In this document: positions 1 through 7,383 of the stretch, piece by piece | How the letters are laid out: every line of letters begins with the position of its first letter | Numbering within the stretch: the first letter of the stretch is position 1 | DNA from: Clostridia bacterium | Lineage (GTDB): Bacteria; Bacillota; Clostridia; Oscillospirales; CAG-272 | Assembly (NCBI GenBank): GCA_017446155.1 | Contig: JAFSRI010000001.1 | Span: forward strand, 24,255 to 88,254 | Direction of reading: 5' to 3' | Length of the DNA stretch: 64,000 bases | Position numbers and translations under genes: made by a program | The notes under the pieces: generated by a model | The model's database searches: none | Seen by the model: the letters and a program-made list of their open reading frames with translations, nothing else | What the model was told of the DNA's origin: nothing

Positions 1-130
1 AACCGTCGGCTTTATGCCTTTGTCGTTCATACGGCTTTTCCTGCATTTTAACCTTTTAATTCATTATTCTCCCGGTCGAGTCGTAACGTTACATCTCGTT
101 TATTTTCAAAAAACAAAGACGCCAAACCAC

Positions 131-167
131 GCAAAAATAAAAACCGGGAACGGATTGACCGTTCCCG
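131..167 (-). terminator. Intrinsic terminator of the FKBP-like lipoprotein gene
   Basis: On the minus strand a perfect 9-bp stem (positions 145-153 pairing with 159-167) with a 5-nt loop is followed by a T-rich run (131-143 read in reverse). It lies just past the stop codon at 180. The first 130 bases of the window show no supportable gene. Confidence 0.85.
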
Positions 168-179
168 TGATAAATAAAT

Positions 180-1598
180 TTATTCAGCCTTTTGCGGAAT
201 TTCAGGCATGCCATCAACCGTCATTTTTTCAAACAGCACGTCTGCGCATTTTCTGTAAATGAACTGAGTTTTAAGAATATCCTTTGTATACATCGCCTCG
301 ATTTGCGCGTTTGTATATGTGGTGTTATAGTAGTAATAATAATATACTCTCAAACCGTTTAGGTTTTCCTGATACTCCTGCTCGGTATAATCTATATTAT
401 ATTCTTTCTTTATCGAATAAGCGACAAGCGCTTCTTTTATATCGGCTTTGGCACTATTCGTAATATATGCGTCAGCGCCGCCCGCCCCGTAAAGAGCGTT
501 CTTTGCCTGTTCTTCGGTATAACCGTTGTTTACATAGGCGGCCACCATGTTCGCCACCTCGTCTTTGTAGTGCTTTTCATACTGAGTGAGCAGATTTTTC
601 GGATATTCAATAACCTCGGAATCGCTCACGACGCGGTCAAGCATAATGCTCTTTGCAAAATTCAACACACGCATCGCTTCTTTAAGTTCCCATTCGCTTT
701 CAAACTCGGTATTGTTGCGAACGGTGTAATCCGCGTTATAAACGTTTTTAACTTCTATCTCAAATGCAGCCTCTTTGCCGGCAAGCTCTTCGTCGCTGTA
801 ATTTTCGGGGAACGTAACGTTCGCCGTGAATTTTTCGCCTTTTTTGTGGCCGAGCATAGCGCGGTCGAGTTCTTCAAACAAATATCCCGCGCCTATCTTA
901 ACTTCGTAATTGTCGGCGGAGCCGCCTTTAAAGAGATAGCCGTCTATTCTGCCTTTGAACGACATAACGACCCAGTCCCCGTCCTCAATCGTTTCCTTGT
1001 CGTCGCCGCACGCGTTATAAAAACTCGTCAACATCTCATATATTGCGTCGTCGGAAATTCCCGGAAGTATTTTTACAATGCTTACCGTAAAGCGTATCTT
1101 CTTGCCCGCAATGCTCTCTTCCTCGTACGTCTGCGGAACGTTTAAAGTAAACGAGTATTCTTTCCCGAGCTGTACGCTTCTCTCTTCGCCCTCGCTGTCG
1201 GTCACGTTTTCAACGTCATAAGCCAACGCCGTATCGAATGCGACGTTTGCCTCATACCTGCCGTATTCATATCCCTTTACGTAATCGTCGCCATCGCGGC
1301 TCCACGGCTCATAGCGCGTGTATGAAACGCTGTCTGCTGCTTCTTCAACGACCTCCGCCTTTATCTTAAAATCGACGGTGCAGCCGTTTTGTATTTTGAA
1401 ATAACCGTTTTTGTTCGTTTCGGATATTTGCTCTCTGTATTCGTTATACAGTTCGACAAGCTCTTCGTATTTTACCGAAGAATGCTCCGCGACCTTTATA
1501 TACTTTGTAAGATCCTCTTTTTCATAGTTGAACCCGCAACCGCAAAGTATCAGCGTAAGCGCCGCGAGCACAAGTGTAAGACAAACAATTTTCTTCAT
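180..1598 (-). CDS. Exported lipoprotein with trigger-factor/FKBP-type peptidyl-prolyl isomerase domain
   Basis: A 472-residue protein. It starts with a lipoprotein signal (MKK, hydrophobic stretch, lipobox LCGC with Cys21), so it is probably anchored outside the membrane. The start at 1598 has a GAGAGGAA ribosome binding site; a longer reading to 1673 lacks one. About residues 205-290 resemble the FKBP-like domain of trigger factor (a GDWVVMSFKG strand, then GHKKGEKF and a FPENY...L.GK motif). The C-terminal 180 residues look like the helical trigger-factor/SurA-like chaperone region. A run of six tyrosines lies near the end. Trigger factor itself is cytoplasmic, so this is an extracytoplasmic cousin, probably assisting folding of secreted proteins. 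It is monocistronic, with its own terminator. Confidence 0.8.
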   Translation of the reverse strand: MKKIVCLTLVLAALTLILCGCGFNYEKEDLTKYIKVAEHSSVKYEELVELYNEYREQISETNKNGYFKIQNGCTVDFKIKAEVVEEAADSVSYTRYEPWSRDGDDYVKGYEYGRYEANVAFDTALAYDVENVTDSEGEERSVQLGKEYSFTLNVPQTYEEESIAGKKIRFTVSIVKILPGISDDAIYEMLTSFYNACGDDKETIEDGDWVVMSFKGRIDGYLFKGGSADNYEVKIGAGYLFEELDRAMLGHKKGEKFTANVTFPENYSDEELAGKEAAFEIEVKNVYNADYTVRNNTEFESEWELKEAMRVLNFAKSIMLDRVVSDSEVIEYPKNLLTQYEKHYKDEVANMVAAYVNNGYTEEQAKNALYGAGGADAYITNSAKADIKEALVAYSIKKEYNIDYTEQEYQENLNGLRVYYYYYYNTTYTNAQIEAMYTKDILKTQFIYRKCADVLFEKMTVDGMPEIPQKAE

Positions 1599-1696
1599 AT
1601 GTATTCCTCTCATAATATACTTTCCTTGACATTTTACCTCAAACCGAATAAAAAAGCAAGTGCAAAGACGCATTTAACAAAAATATAACACTTGCG

Positions 1697-2521
1697 TCAT
1701 TTTTCATACGGTCGATATTTTTCGATGATTTTCCGCATATATCCTATCGTGCCGAGCATTTTGTCAACGTCAAGCGTGCCGTCGTCGCGCAAAACCGGCG
1801 ACTCTATGGTGATGCTCTCCTCATAGTGAGGAATGTTTGAAAAAATATGGTCAAAATCCACCGTGCCCTCGCCCGGGTGAAGTATAGGGCGGATAAGTCC
1901 CCATTGTGCCGCCACCCCGCTGTATGAGCTTATATGCATGTGTTTTACTTTTTTCCATAGCGGACTTGCAAATATATCGAGATACTGCCCGTGAAACGCA
2001 CCGAAGCGAGTGTCGAAAATAAACTCAGCGTCGGGCTGTTTTTCGGCTATCTTGCCCCACACCGAGAGAGGATCGGAATAAACGCACGGTATGTTTTCTA
2101 TAAGCAGCTTTACTCCGTGCTTTTTACATTCCTCCTCCATCTGCGGCAAAAGGTCTATCGTCACGTCTATATTCCCGTCCGACTTCGGGCCGCCCCACAG
2201 ATGAAACACCGCCTTATCTGCGCCTATCTCATCGGCAAACTCTACGTTCTGTTTGAAAAAGTCGAGTGCTCTGGGAACGAATCTTTCGTCGTTTTCGGAA
2301 AAAATCACGCCTATGTCTTTGTCAAAATGCACTACCGGCATTTTTATGCCCGCGGCGTTGAGTTCCGCCGCTATCTTATCGAGGTTCTTATACCAAAAAC
2401 CAAGCAGCATTATCTCAAATCCGTCACACGGGAATTTTTCAAAATTCTCGATTATCACCCTGTGGTCATAGCTGTTTGCCTTGCCGACAATGGCGCCTGT
2501 TGAAACGTATAGCTTATTCAT
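1697..2521 (-). CDS. Sugar phosphate isomerase/epimerase-like TIM-barrel protein
   Basis: A 274-residue protein of the xylose isomerase-like/AP endonuclease family 2 fold. Visible features are alternating hydrophobic strands ending in acidic or His residues: PVVHFD near residue 63, KAVFHLWGG, KLLIENIP, EFIFDTRFGAFHG, KHMHIS, and a late ITIESPV. These Glu/Asp/His positions are the usual divalent metal ligands of the family. No signal peptide is present. It overlaps the end of lexA by 8 bases and so is probably translated from the lexA transcript; the ribosome binding site is weak. Substrate unknown. It could be a sugar epimerase or an endonuclease IV relative, the former being likelier given the lack of typical Nfo motifs. 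Confidence 0.7.
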   Translation of the reverse strand: MNKLYVSTGAIVGKANSYDHRVIIENFEKFPCDGFEIMLLGFWYKNLDKIAAELNAAGIKMPVVHFDKDIGVIFSENDERFVPRALDFFKQNVEFADEIGADKAVFHLWGGPKSDGNIDVTIDLLPQMEEECKKHGVKLLIENIPCVYSDPLSVWGKIAEKQPDAEFIFDTRFGAFHGQYLDIFASPLWKKVKHMHISSYSGVAAQWGLIRPILHPGEGTVDFDHIFSNIPHYEESITIESPVLRDDGTLDVDKMLGTIGYMRKIIEKYRPYEK

Positions 2522-3125
2522 AGTATCTGACGTTTGCTATCACCTTTCCGAGAATTGACACGTTTTTTGCGATTATCGGCTTCATCGTGCTGTTTTCCGG
2601 TTGAAGTCTGAACTGACCGTTCTCGCGGTAAAACGTTTTGACTGTCGCTTCCTCGTCAACGAGCACAACGGCTATATCACCGTTCTCAACATAGCTTGTG
2701 CGGTTTACTATAACATAGTCACCGTCGAGTATCCCCGCCTCAATCATGCTCTCGCCCTTGACGGAAAGCGCAAAAAGTTCGCTTCTCGCATCGACCGTTC
2801 TCGGAGGTGAAAACTCAATAAACCCGTCAAAGTTCTCCTCGGCAAGTATCGGCAGTCCCGCCGCCACCTGCCCGAGTATCGGCACGCTCAAACACTCCTT
2901 CGGCTGAGTCGCATCCTCGCCTATCCTTACCGTGCGGCTCTTTCCTTGCTCTTTTCTGATATATCCCTTTTTTTCAAGCCGTTCAAGATAGGAATGGATA
3001 GTCGAAGTGCTTTTTACTCCGACCGCCTCTTTTATATCCCTCACCGACGGTGAGTAGCCGTTCTTTTCGATGGTTGAACACAAATAATCATATACCCTGC
3101 GTTCGCGTTCGGTCAGCTTTTCCAT
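2514..3125 (-). CDS. lexA: LexA SOS repressor
   Basis: A 203-residue protein of typical LexA length. The N-terminal winged helix-turn-helix (about residues 1-65) is followed by the self-cleavage site Ala89-Gly90 (VAAGLP) and the S24-type catalytic domain with Ser126 (GESM) and Lys163 (ATVKTF). It represses SOS genes and is inactivated by RecA-stimulated autoproteolysis. Start at 3125 has an AAGGGAG site. Two LexA-box-like operators lie in the promoter (3188-3221), so it is probably autoregulated. The stop overlaps the start of the downstream sugar isomerase-like gene. Confidence 0.97.
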   Translation of the reverse strand: MEKLTERERRVYDYLCSTIEKNGYSPSVRDIKEAVGVKSTSTIHSYLERLEKKGYIRKEQGKSRTVRIGEDATQPKECLSVPILGQVAAGLPILAEENFDGFIEFSPPRTVDARSELFALSVKGESMIEAGILDGDYVIVNRTSYVENGDIAVVLVDEEATVKTFYRENGQFRLQPENSTMKPIIAKNVSILGKVIANVRYYE

Positions 3126-3160
3126 AAAGTTTTCTCCCTTTGTTATTTTTATTCATTATT

Positions 3161-3221
3161 ATTATATCACAAACTTCTTAAAAATGCAAACTTTTGTTCT
3201 TATTTTTCTGAAAATTTGTTC
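3161..3221 (-). promoter_or_regulatory. lexA promoter with two LexA-box-like operators
   Basis: Read on the minus strand there is a TATAAT -10 (3161-3166) with a TTGCAT -35 17 bases upstream (3184-3189). Two 12-mers close to the Gram-positive SOS core GAAC-N4-GTTC follow: AAACTTTTGTTC (3188-3199) and GAAAATTTGTTC (3210-3221). Each differs at one of eight core positions. They start 22 bp apart, about two helical turns, and the first overlaps the -35. Confidence 0.65.
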
Positions 3222-3462
3222 TTATTTCTGCTGTCTATATGGTTTTATTCACAATTTGTCGCCAAAAAGTTGCCTTTTTGTAAAGAAACACCGCAATCAG
3301 CAAATAATACATTTGTATTATTTGGTTCAAACCGTCAAAAACCGGTTTCATTCTTTTAAGACACGCACGTCCGTCGAGGAAGATAAACACGCCTAATCAC
3401 CGTTTTTTGTCCCCCGAATTTTGCAGAGATAAAAAATCTCGAAAAATATTCGGCGTTATCGG
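3222..3462. other. Gene-free stretch with a 22-bp palindrome
   Basis: No supportable gene. It holds a perfect 10-bp inverted repeat, AAATAATACA (3302-3311) with its complement (3314-3323) around a 2-nt centre, and a second short inverted repeat around AAACCG/CGGTTT (about 3330-3350). Either could be an operator or a hairpin; neither has a T-run typical of a terminator. Confidence 0.4.
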
Positions 3463-3489
3463 GCAGAAAGATTTTAAACCGCATATAAT
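3463..3489 (+). promoter_or_regulatory. Candidate mother-cell sigma (E or K) promoter for the M14 peptidase
   Basis: The octamer CATATAAT (3482-3489) is identical to the -10 element upstream of spoIVA and yunB in this window. A GCAGAAA element (3463-3469) fits a sigma-E -35 at 6 of 7 positions, but the spacer is 12 rather than 14. CATATAATA also fits the sigma-K -10 pattern CATA-N3-TA. Assignment is inference. Confidence 0.35.
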
Positions 3490-3517
3490 AAAATAAAAAA
3501 GTAGGAGAAAAACGCCT

Positions 3518-4426
3518 TTGGACTACTTAAAAGCGGCGGCGTCAACCGACATACACCGCGCGATAAACACCATCGCCGACGAATATCAAGGCATATTGTC
3601 GTCCGGCGTTTTCGGCTTTTCAATACTCGGAAAGCCGCTCGAATACATAACGTTCGGAGTTGGAAAAGAAACGCATATTTTTGTCGGCACGCATCACGGT
3701 TCGGAGCATATAACTGCGTCTTTGCTTATCAAATTTTCAGCCGATATTGCCGACGCCGCGCAAAACGGGCGAAAGCTCGCCGGGTTTGACGTTTCAAACA
3801 TTCGCTCATACAGACAGCTCGTCATAATTCCCATGCTCAATCCCGACGGCGCCGATATTGAACAGGGGGCGCTTCCCGCCGACCATTTTATCTTTCCGCG
3901 GCTGTTGTCGATGAACCCGCACGGGCGCGATTTTACGCATTGGCAGGCAAACGCCCGCGGGGTCGATTTAAACCACAACTATGACGCAGGCTTTTACGAA
4001 TGTAAAAAGCTCGAACAAAAGCTAGGAATTTTCTCAGGCGGCCCGACGCGCTTCGGCGGACAGTACCCCGAAAGTGAACCCGAAGTTCAAGCGATGTGCG
4101 ACCTTACGCGATTTTTCGTCCCGCGGCTGAAAACCGCGACGGCGTTGCACACTCAGGGCGAGGAGATTTATTACGGTTACGGAGAAAAAATACCTGACGG
4201 GGCGAAGATGTTGGCGGATATGTTTTCGCGCGCGTCGCAATATGCGGTGTCAAAGCCCGAGGGCATCGCCTCCTACGGCGGATATAAAGATTGGGTGACG
4301 GATAAATTCGCCATACCGTCGTTTACAATAGAATGCGGCAGAGGGGTGAATCCTCTGCCGCCGTCCGATTTTTATAAAATTTACGAAAAAATACTGCCGA
4401 TATTGCTCATATGTGCGTCATTCTGA
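3518..4426 (+). CDS. M14-family zinc carboxypeptidase
   Basis: A 302-residue protein. Zinc ligands are visible as His60 and Glu63 (HHGSE) and His211 (ALHTQGE); the catalytic Glu272 is in TIECGRG. In the substrate-binding motif the usual Asn-Arg pair (DLNRNF) reads DLNHNYD, so Arg is replaced by His153. Start is TTG at 3518, 10 bases after GTAGGAG. There is no signal peptide, so it may act in the cytoplasm, or in the mother cell if the sporulation-type promoter upstream is used. Relatives include gamma-D-glutamyl-diaminopimelate peptidases of cell wall turnover; the exact substrate cannot be read from sequence. Convergent with ireB. Confidence 0.85.
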   Translation: MDYLKAAASTDIHRAINTIADEYQGILSSGVFGFSILGKPLEYITFGVGKETHIFVGTHHGSEHITASLLIKFSADIADAAQNGRKLAGFDVSNIRSYRQLVIIPMLNPDGADIEQGALPADHFIFPRLLSMNPHGRDFTHWQANARGVDLNHNYDAGFYECKKLEQKLGIFSGGPTRFGGQYPESEPEVQAMCDLTRFFVPRLKTATALHTQGEEIYYGYGEKIPDGAKMLADMFSRASQYAVSKPEGIASYGGYKDWVTDKFAIPSFTIECGRGVNPLPPSDFYKIYEKILPILLICASF

Positions 4427-4467
4427 GAAAAAACGCTTGCAATCCATTAAAAAACAATTTATAATTA

Positions 4468-4725
4468 TTACAGCCCGAGGTAAGATTTGAGCATGTTGTG
4501 CAACAGCTCGTCACGGTCTATCTTGCGAATGAGCGACCTTGCATTCTTATAGCCTGTGATATACGTCGGGTCTTCCGAAAGGATATAGCCGACGATTTGG
4601 TTTATTGGATTATACCCCTTTTCGAGAAGAGCGTTGTAAACTTCGACAAGAATGTTTTTCATCTCCTCTTCGTTTTTCGCACCCAAAGAGAAAGTCATCG
4701 TTTGGTCGTTGTCCGGTCTTAACAT
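4468..4725 (-). CDS. ireB: IreB-family regulatory phosphoprotein (DUF965)
   Basis: An 85-residue cytoplasmic protein matching the IreB/YrzL family over its full length, with the conserved core [18 protein letters not shown] and a C-terminal [14 protein letters not shown]. In enterococci IreB is phosphorylated by the Ser/Thr kinase IreK on N-terminal Thr residues and influences cephalosporin tolerance. The N-terminus here (DQTMTFSL) keeps Thr residues. The kinase is not in this window. It is divergent from the unknown gene at 4840. Confidence 0.9.
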   Translation of the reverse strand: MLRPDNDQTMTFSLGAKNEEEMKNILVEVYNALLEKGYNPINQIVGYILSEDPTYITGYKNARSLIRKIDRDELLHNMLKSYLGL

Positions 4726-4839
4726 ATTTTTATATCCTTTCGTTTTTCACCTTGCCCTATTATTTTACAACAAAAATATAATTTTTTCAATATTTTTCGG
4801 CATATTCTCAAAAATTAAATTTAGAAAAGGAAGTTTTTT

Positions 4840-5406
4840 ATGGAATTCAAAAGAAAACTCATGTCAAACGACAAAATAGCTGAAACAGAACGCACGATAG
4901 CCGAGCAAATCTCCGATATTTGCACCGAGAACAAGCCGCGCTTCGAGCAGCTCGGATATGAGCTTGATTTGCGGTTTGAATACATTACAGACGAGGACCT
5001 CAGCTATTCCGTACTCGATTTTGAGCGGGACAATAAATATCCGATAGGCTATGTCAGCCGTGCGACGCTCACTTTGAAAAAACCGAAGGGGGAAGTCGCG
5101 GAGGAAGAATCGGTTGAAATTTCGGAAGAGCCCGAAAGCGGTGTGACGGAAGATGAAAGCGATGACGGCGACGGCATTGAATGCACGGTCACCGAACAGA
5201 CTGATGAAGAGCAGGAAAAAGCCGACAGAACTCTTAAAATCGCCGACGAAGAACTTAAACGCACGGTGGCGTTCACTCACGTGATGCTTGTCAGAGTCTA
5301 CAAAACGTTCTGGATGGAACGCGTAAGCACAACCGACAGCATAGAAAGGCTTAAAGAAGACCTTGAAGAGTTTTACGCTCATCTTTCCGAGAAAACAAGT
5401 GATTGA
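4840..5406 (+). CDS. Uncharacterised acidic protein
   Basis: A 188-residue protein I do not recognise. The start has an AAAAGGAAG site, and an in-frame Met nine codons later is an alternative. Residues 1-85 look folded (mixed hydrophobic and charged, with YVSRATLTLKKP). About residues 85-130 are a strongly acidic Glu/Asp/Ser linker of low complexity. The last 60 residues look helical. No signal peptide or membrane segment. It is followed by a strong terminator and is probably monocistronic. Confidence 0.7.
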   Translation: MEFKRKLMSNDKIAETERTIAEQISDICTENKPRFEQLGYELDLRFEYITDEDLSYSVLDFERDNKYPIGYVSRATLTLKKPKGEVAEEESVEISEEPESGVTEDESDDGDGIECTVTEQTDEEQEKADRTLKIADEELKRTVAFTHVMLVRVYKTFWMERVSTTDSIERLKEDLEEFYAHLSEKTSD

Positions 5407-5441
5407 CTTGATTTTTTAAATATTATACTTGTGTATAAAAG

Positions 5442-5470
5442 CATCCGGGTGCTACGCCCGGATGTTTTTT
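5442..5470 (+). terminator. Intrinsic terminator between convergent genes
   Basis: An 8-bp stem CATCCGGG (5442-5449) with CCCGGATG (5457-5464) and a T6 run (5465-5470). The T-run overlaps the stop codon of yggS on the other strand. A shorter T4 run on the minus side could make it bidirectional. Confidence 0.85.
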
Positions 5471-6125
5471 ATTTTGTTCTTTCACCGAATATACCCGTGC
5501 CTATGCGGATAATGTCAGCCCCCTCAGCCAACGCCTCGCGATAACTTTCCGTCATCCCCATGGAAAGAATGGGAGAAATAAAATATTCTGCGTTTTTGTC
5601 TTTAAGCTGTCTTAAATAACGGAAATATCCGCGGCGTTCGTCATCGCTGTCACACCTCGGGGCAACTGTCATCAGTCCTCGAAGCACCACCCCGTCAAGC
5701 TCCGAAATCTCCGCCAGAAGCTCAGGGAGCTCATCCGGCATAACACCGCTTTTTTGCGGTTCGCGTCCGGTGTTCACCTCAATAAGTATCTCGGTCTTTA
5801 TCCCCGCTTTGATACTCCGTCGGCTTATTTCCTCGGCAAGCGGAACAGAGTCAACCGACTCTATCATTTTGACTTTGCCTATGAGATACTTTACCTTGTT
5901 CTTTTGAAGCGTACCTATAAAATGCACCTCTGCTCCGCCGAAATACGGCTCGTGAAGCAAAAACTCCTGTACTCTGTTTTCGCCTAAAAGATCAAGCCCG
6001 CACTTTTTGACTGCATATTTAATCTCATCGCCCGTGCGTGTTTTTACCACGCCCATAAGGCGCGCCCGCGGATAGTCTTTCATATCATCGCGGAGTTTTT
6101 TTATGTTTTCAGCAATTTTTTCCAT
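5469..6125 (-). CDS. yggS: YggS-family pyridoxal phosphate homeostasis protein
   Basis: A 218-residue protein. The PLP-binding lysine of the family is probably Lys28 in MGVVKTR; further family motifs are GENRVQE, HFIGTLQKNKVKYL, IEVNTGREPQKSG, LRGLMTVAP and SMGMTESYREALAEG, ending in IRIGTGIFG. It binds PLP and buffers its pool but has no known catalytic activity. Start at 6125 is preferred over 6149 because it lies directly after the stop of the HlyD-like gene and aligns with the family N-terminus. In many Firmicutes it sits next to sepF; here it closes the same leftward block. Confidence 0.95.
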   Translation of the reverse strand: MEKIAENIKKLRDDMKDYPRARLMGVVKTRTGDEIKYAVKKCGLDLLGENRVQEFLLHEPYFGGAEVHFIGTLQKNKVKYLIGKVKMIESVDSVPLAEEISRRSIKAGIKTEILIEVNTGREPQKSGVMPDELPELLAEISELDGVVLRGLMTVAPRCDSDDERRGYFRYLRQLKDKNAEYFISPILSMGMTESYREALAEGADIIRIGTGIFGERTK

Positions 6126-6126
6126 G

Positions 6127-7362
6127 TTATCCCACGATTTTCCCGTCATAGAGGTTTTTTTCGTTTATTACCACAAGGTCATTTAACGCAATCGCCGGCA
6201 TCTCCCCGGACGTTTCCCCGTTCACAAGATACAGCCCGTCAAGCTCCCAGACGATATTCACCTCACGAAGCCGCGCCACACCCTTTTTGAATATGTAAAC
6301 GCAGGTGCGCCCGTCTATCATTCTGACAGCCGTCACCGGCACACAAAGCCCTTTATACGTCTGCCTGACAGCGCGCACGCTTTGAAATCTTGTCATTTCA
6401 AACGACGGCGGTACCTCAGACGAGGAAAATCGCAGCACTACCGCACCGCTTTCGTAGTCAACGAGCTTGCTTTCGAGCTTCATATTTATCACATCCGAGC
6501 AGGCGTTTCCGATAAACGTGCAAGCATAATATGTATCTGTCAAAAAACCGTCGCTTTTCTCAACGTCTGTCTTACAGACGAAATACCACCGAAAGTCCGT
6601 CATTAAAGCCCCTATGGCATTTTCATGTTCACGGGGCGCCATGTTTGTCATCTCGTCGAAGTTTGCGGGAGTGAGATACAGCGCGTCGTTGTACGTCATC
6701 ATGCCCTCATATCCGTCGCTGTGCGAATAAAATATGCCCGAGCTTTCGGCATAAACCGTTTCATATACCGACCCAAGCGAGCGCCTGAGCGCGTCACGTT
6801 GAAGATTAAGCGACGCTATCTGCGCCCCAAAGTCACTTTCACCCTTTGCGGCAAGTTCGCGCTTATTCATGAGTATCGTCAGCTCCTCGCTGTGAACTTT
6901 TACCCACGAGTATTCGCCAGCCGCCGTTTTTTCAACTATCTGCAAACGCAGTGCGTTTATCTGTGCGTCAAGCTCGCCCACCGACGTTTTGCTCGTCAGC
7001 GCGCTCTTTTCAAGTATATATATCTCGCGGTCAACGGAAGCAAGTTGAGAGGCGGTGTCATCGTCTTTTTTTGAATAAACCGCGGCAACCGCAGCTCCGG
7101 CGTTCACCTTTTCACCGTTGGAGAACATCCTCTCGACCGAACCCGATCCGGATACCAAAAGCGCCTTATCGTCCTTAAAAATAAACCCGGAAAACACCTC
7201 GGTATCATCAAATTCCGCTTCTTTTACCGCATACAATTCGGTTTTCGGAACAAAATTAACAACAATGTGATAAATAAGATATACGGCGGCAAGCGCGGAC
7301 AAAACCGAATAGAGCACTATCCTTCCGACTTTGCTGCCGAAAAACCGTTTCACGCCGTTCAT
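6127..7362 (-). CDS. HlyD-like single-span membrane protein (efflux adaptor-like)
   Basis: A 411-residue protein with one N-terminal membrane segment (about residues 13-35) and a large outer part. It has a biotinyl/lipoyl-like beta segment (VSGSGSVERMFSNGEKVNAGAAVAAVY), a coiled-coil rich in Ala/Gln/Leu (about residues 95-185) and a C-terminal beta-rich region (GLCVPVTAVRMIDGRTCVYIF...). Start at 7362 has a strong GGGAGG site. This protein type precedes yggS and sepF in many Clostridia division clusters. It may be a membrane fusion adaptor or a division-associated factor; no transporter partner is adjacent. It ends one base before the yggS start. Confidence 0.75.
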   Translation of the reverse strand: MNGVKRFFGSKVGRIVLYSVLSALAAVYLIYHIVVNFVPKTELYAVKEAEFDDTEVFSGFIFKDDKALLVSGSGSVERMFSNGEKVNAGAAVAAVYSKKDDDTASQLASVDREIYILEKSALTSKTSVGELDAQINALRLQIVEKTAAGEYSWVKVHSEELTILMNKRELAAKGESDFGAQIASLNLQRDALRRSLGSVYETVYAESSGIFYSHSDGYEGMMTYNDALYLTPANFDEMTNMAPREHENAIGALMTDFRWYFVCKTDVEKSDGFLTDTYYACTFIGNACSDVINMKLESKLVDYESGAVVLRFSSSEVPPSFEMTRFQSVRAVRQTYKGLCVPVTAVRMIDGRTCVYIFKKGVARLREVNIVWELDGLYLVNGETSGEMPAIALNDLVVINEKNLYDGKIVG

Positions 7363-7383
7363 ATGCCGCCTCCCTTTCATTTT

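Noticed and set aside
14..262. Plus-strand frame at the window start
   Set aside because: No ribosome binding site, and it overlaps a clear terminator and the lipoprotein gene on the other strand.
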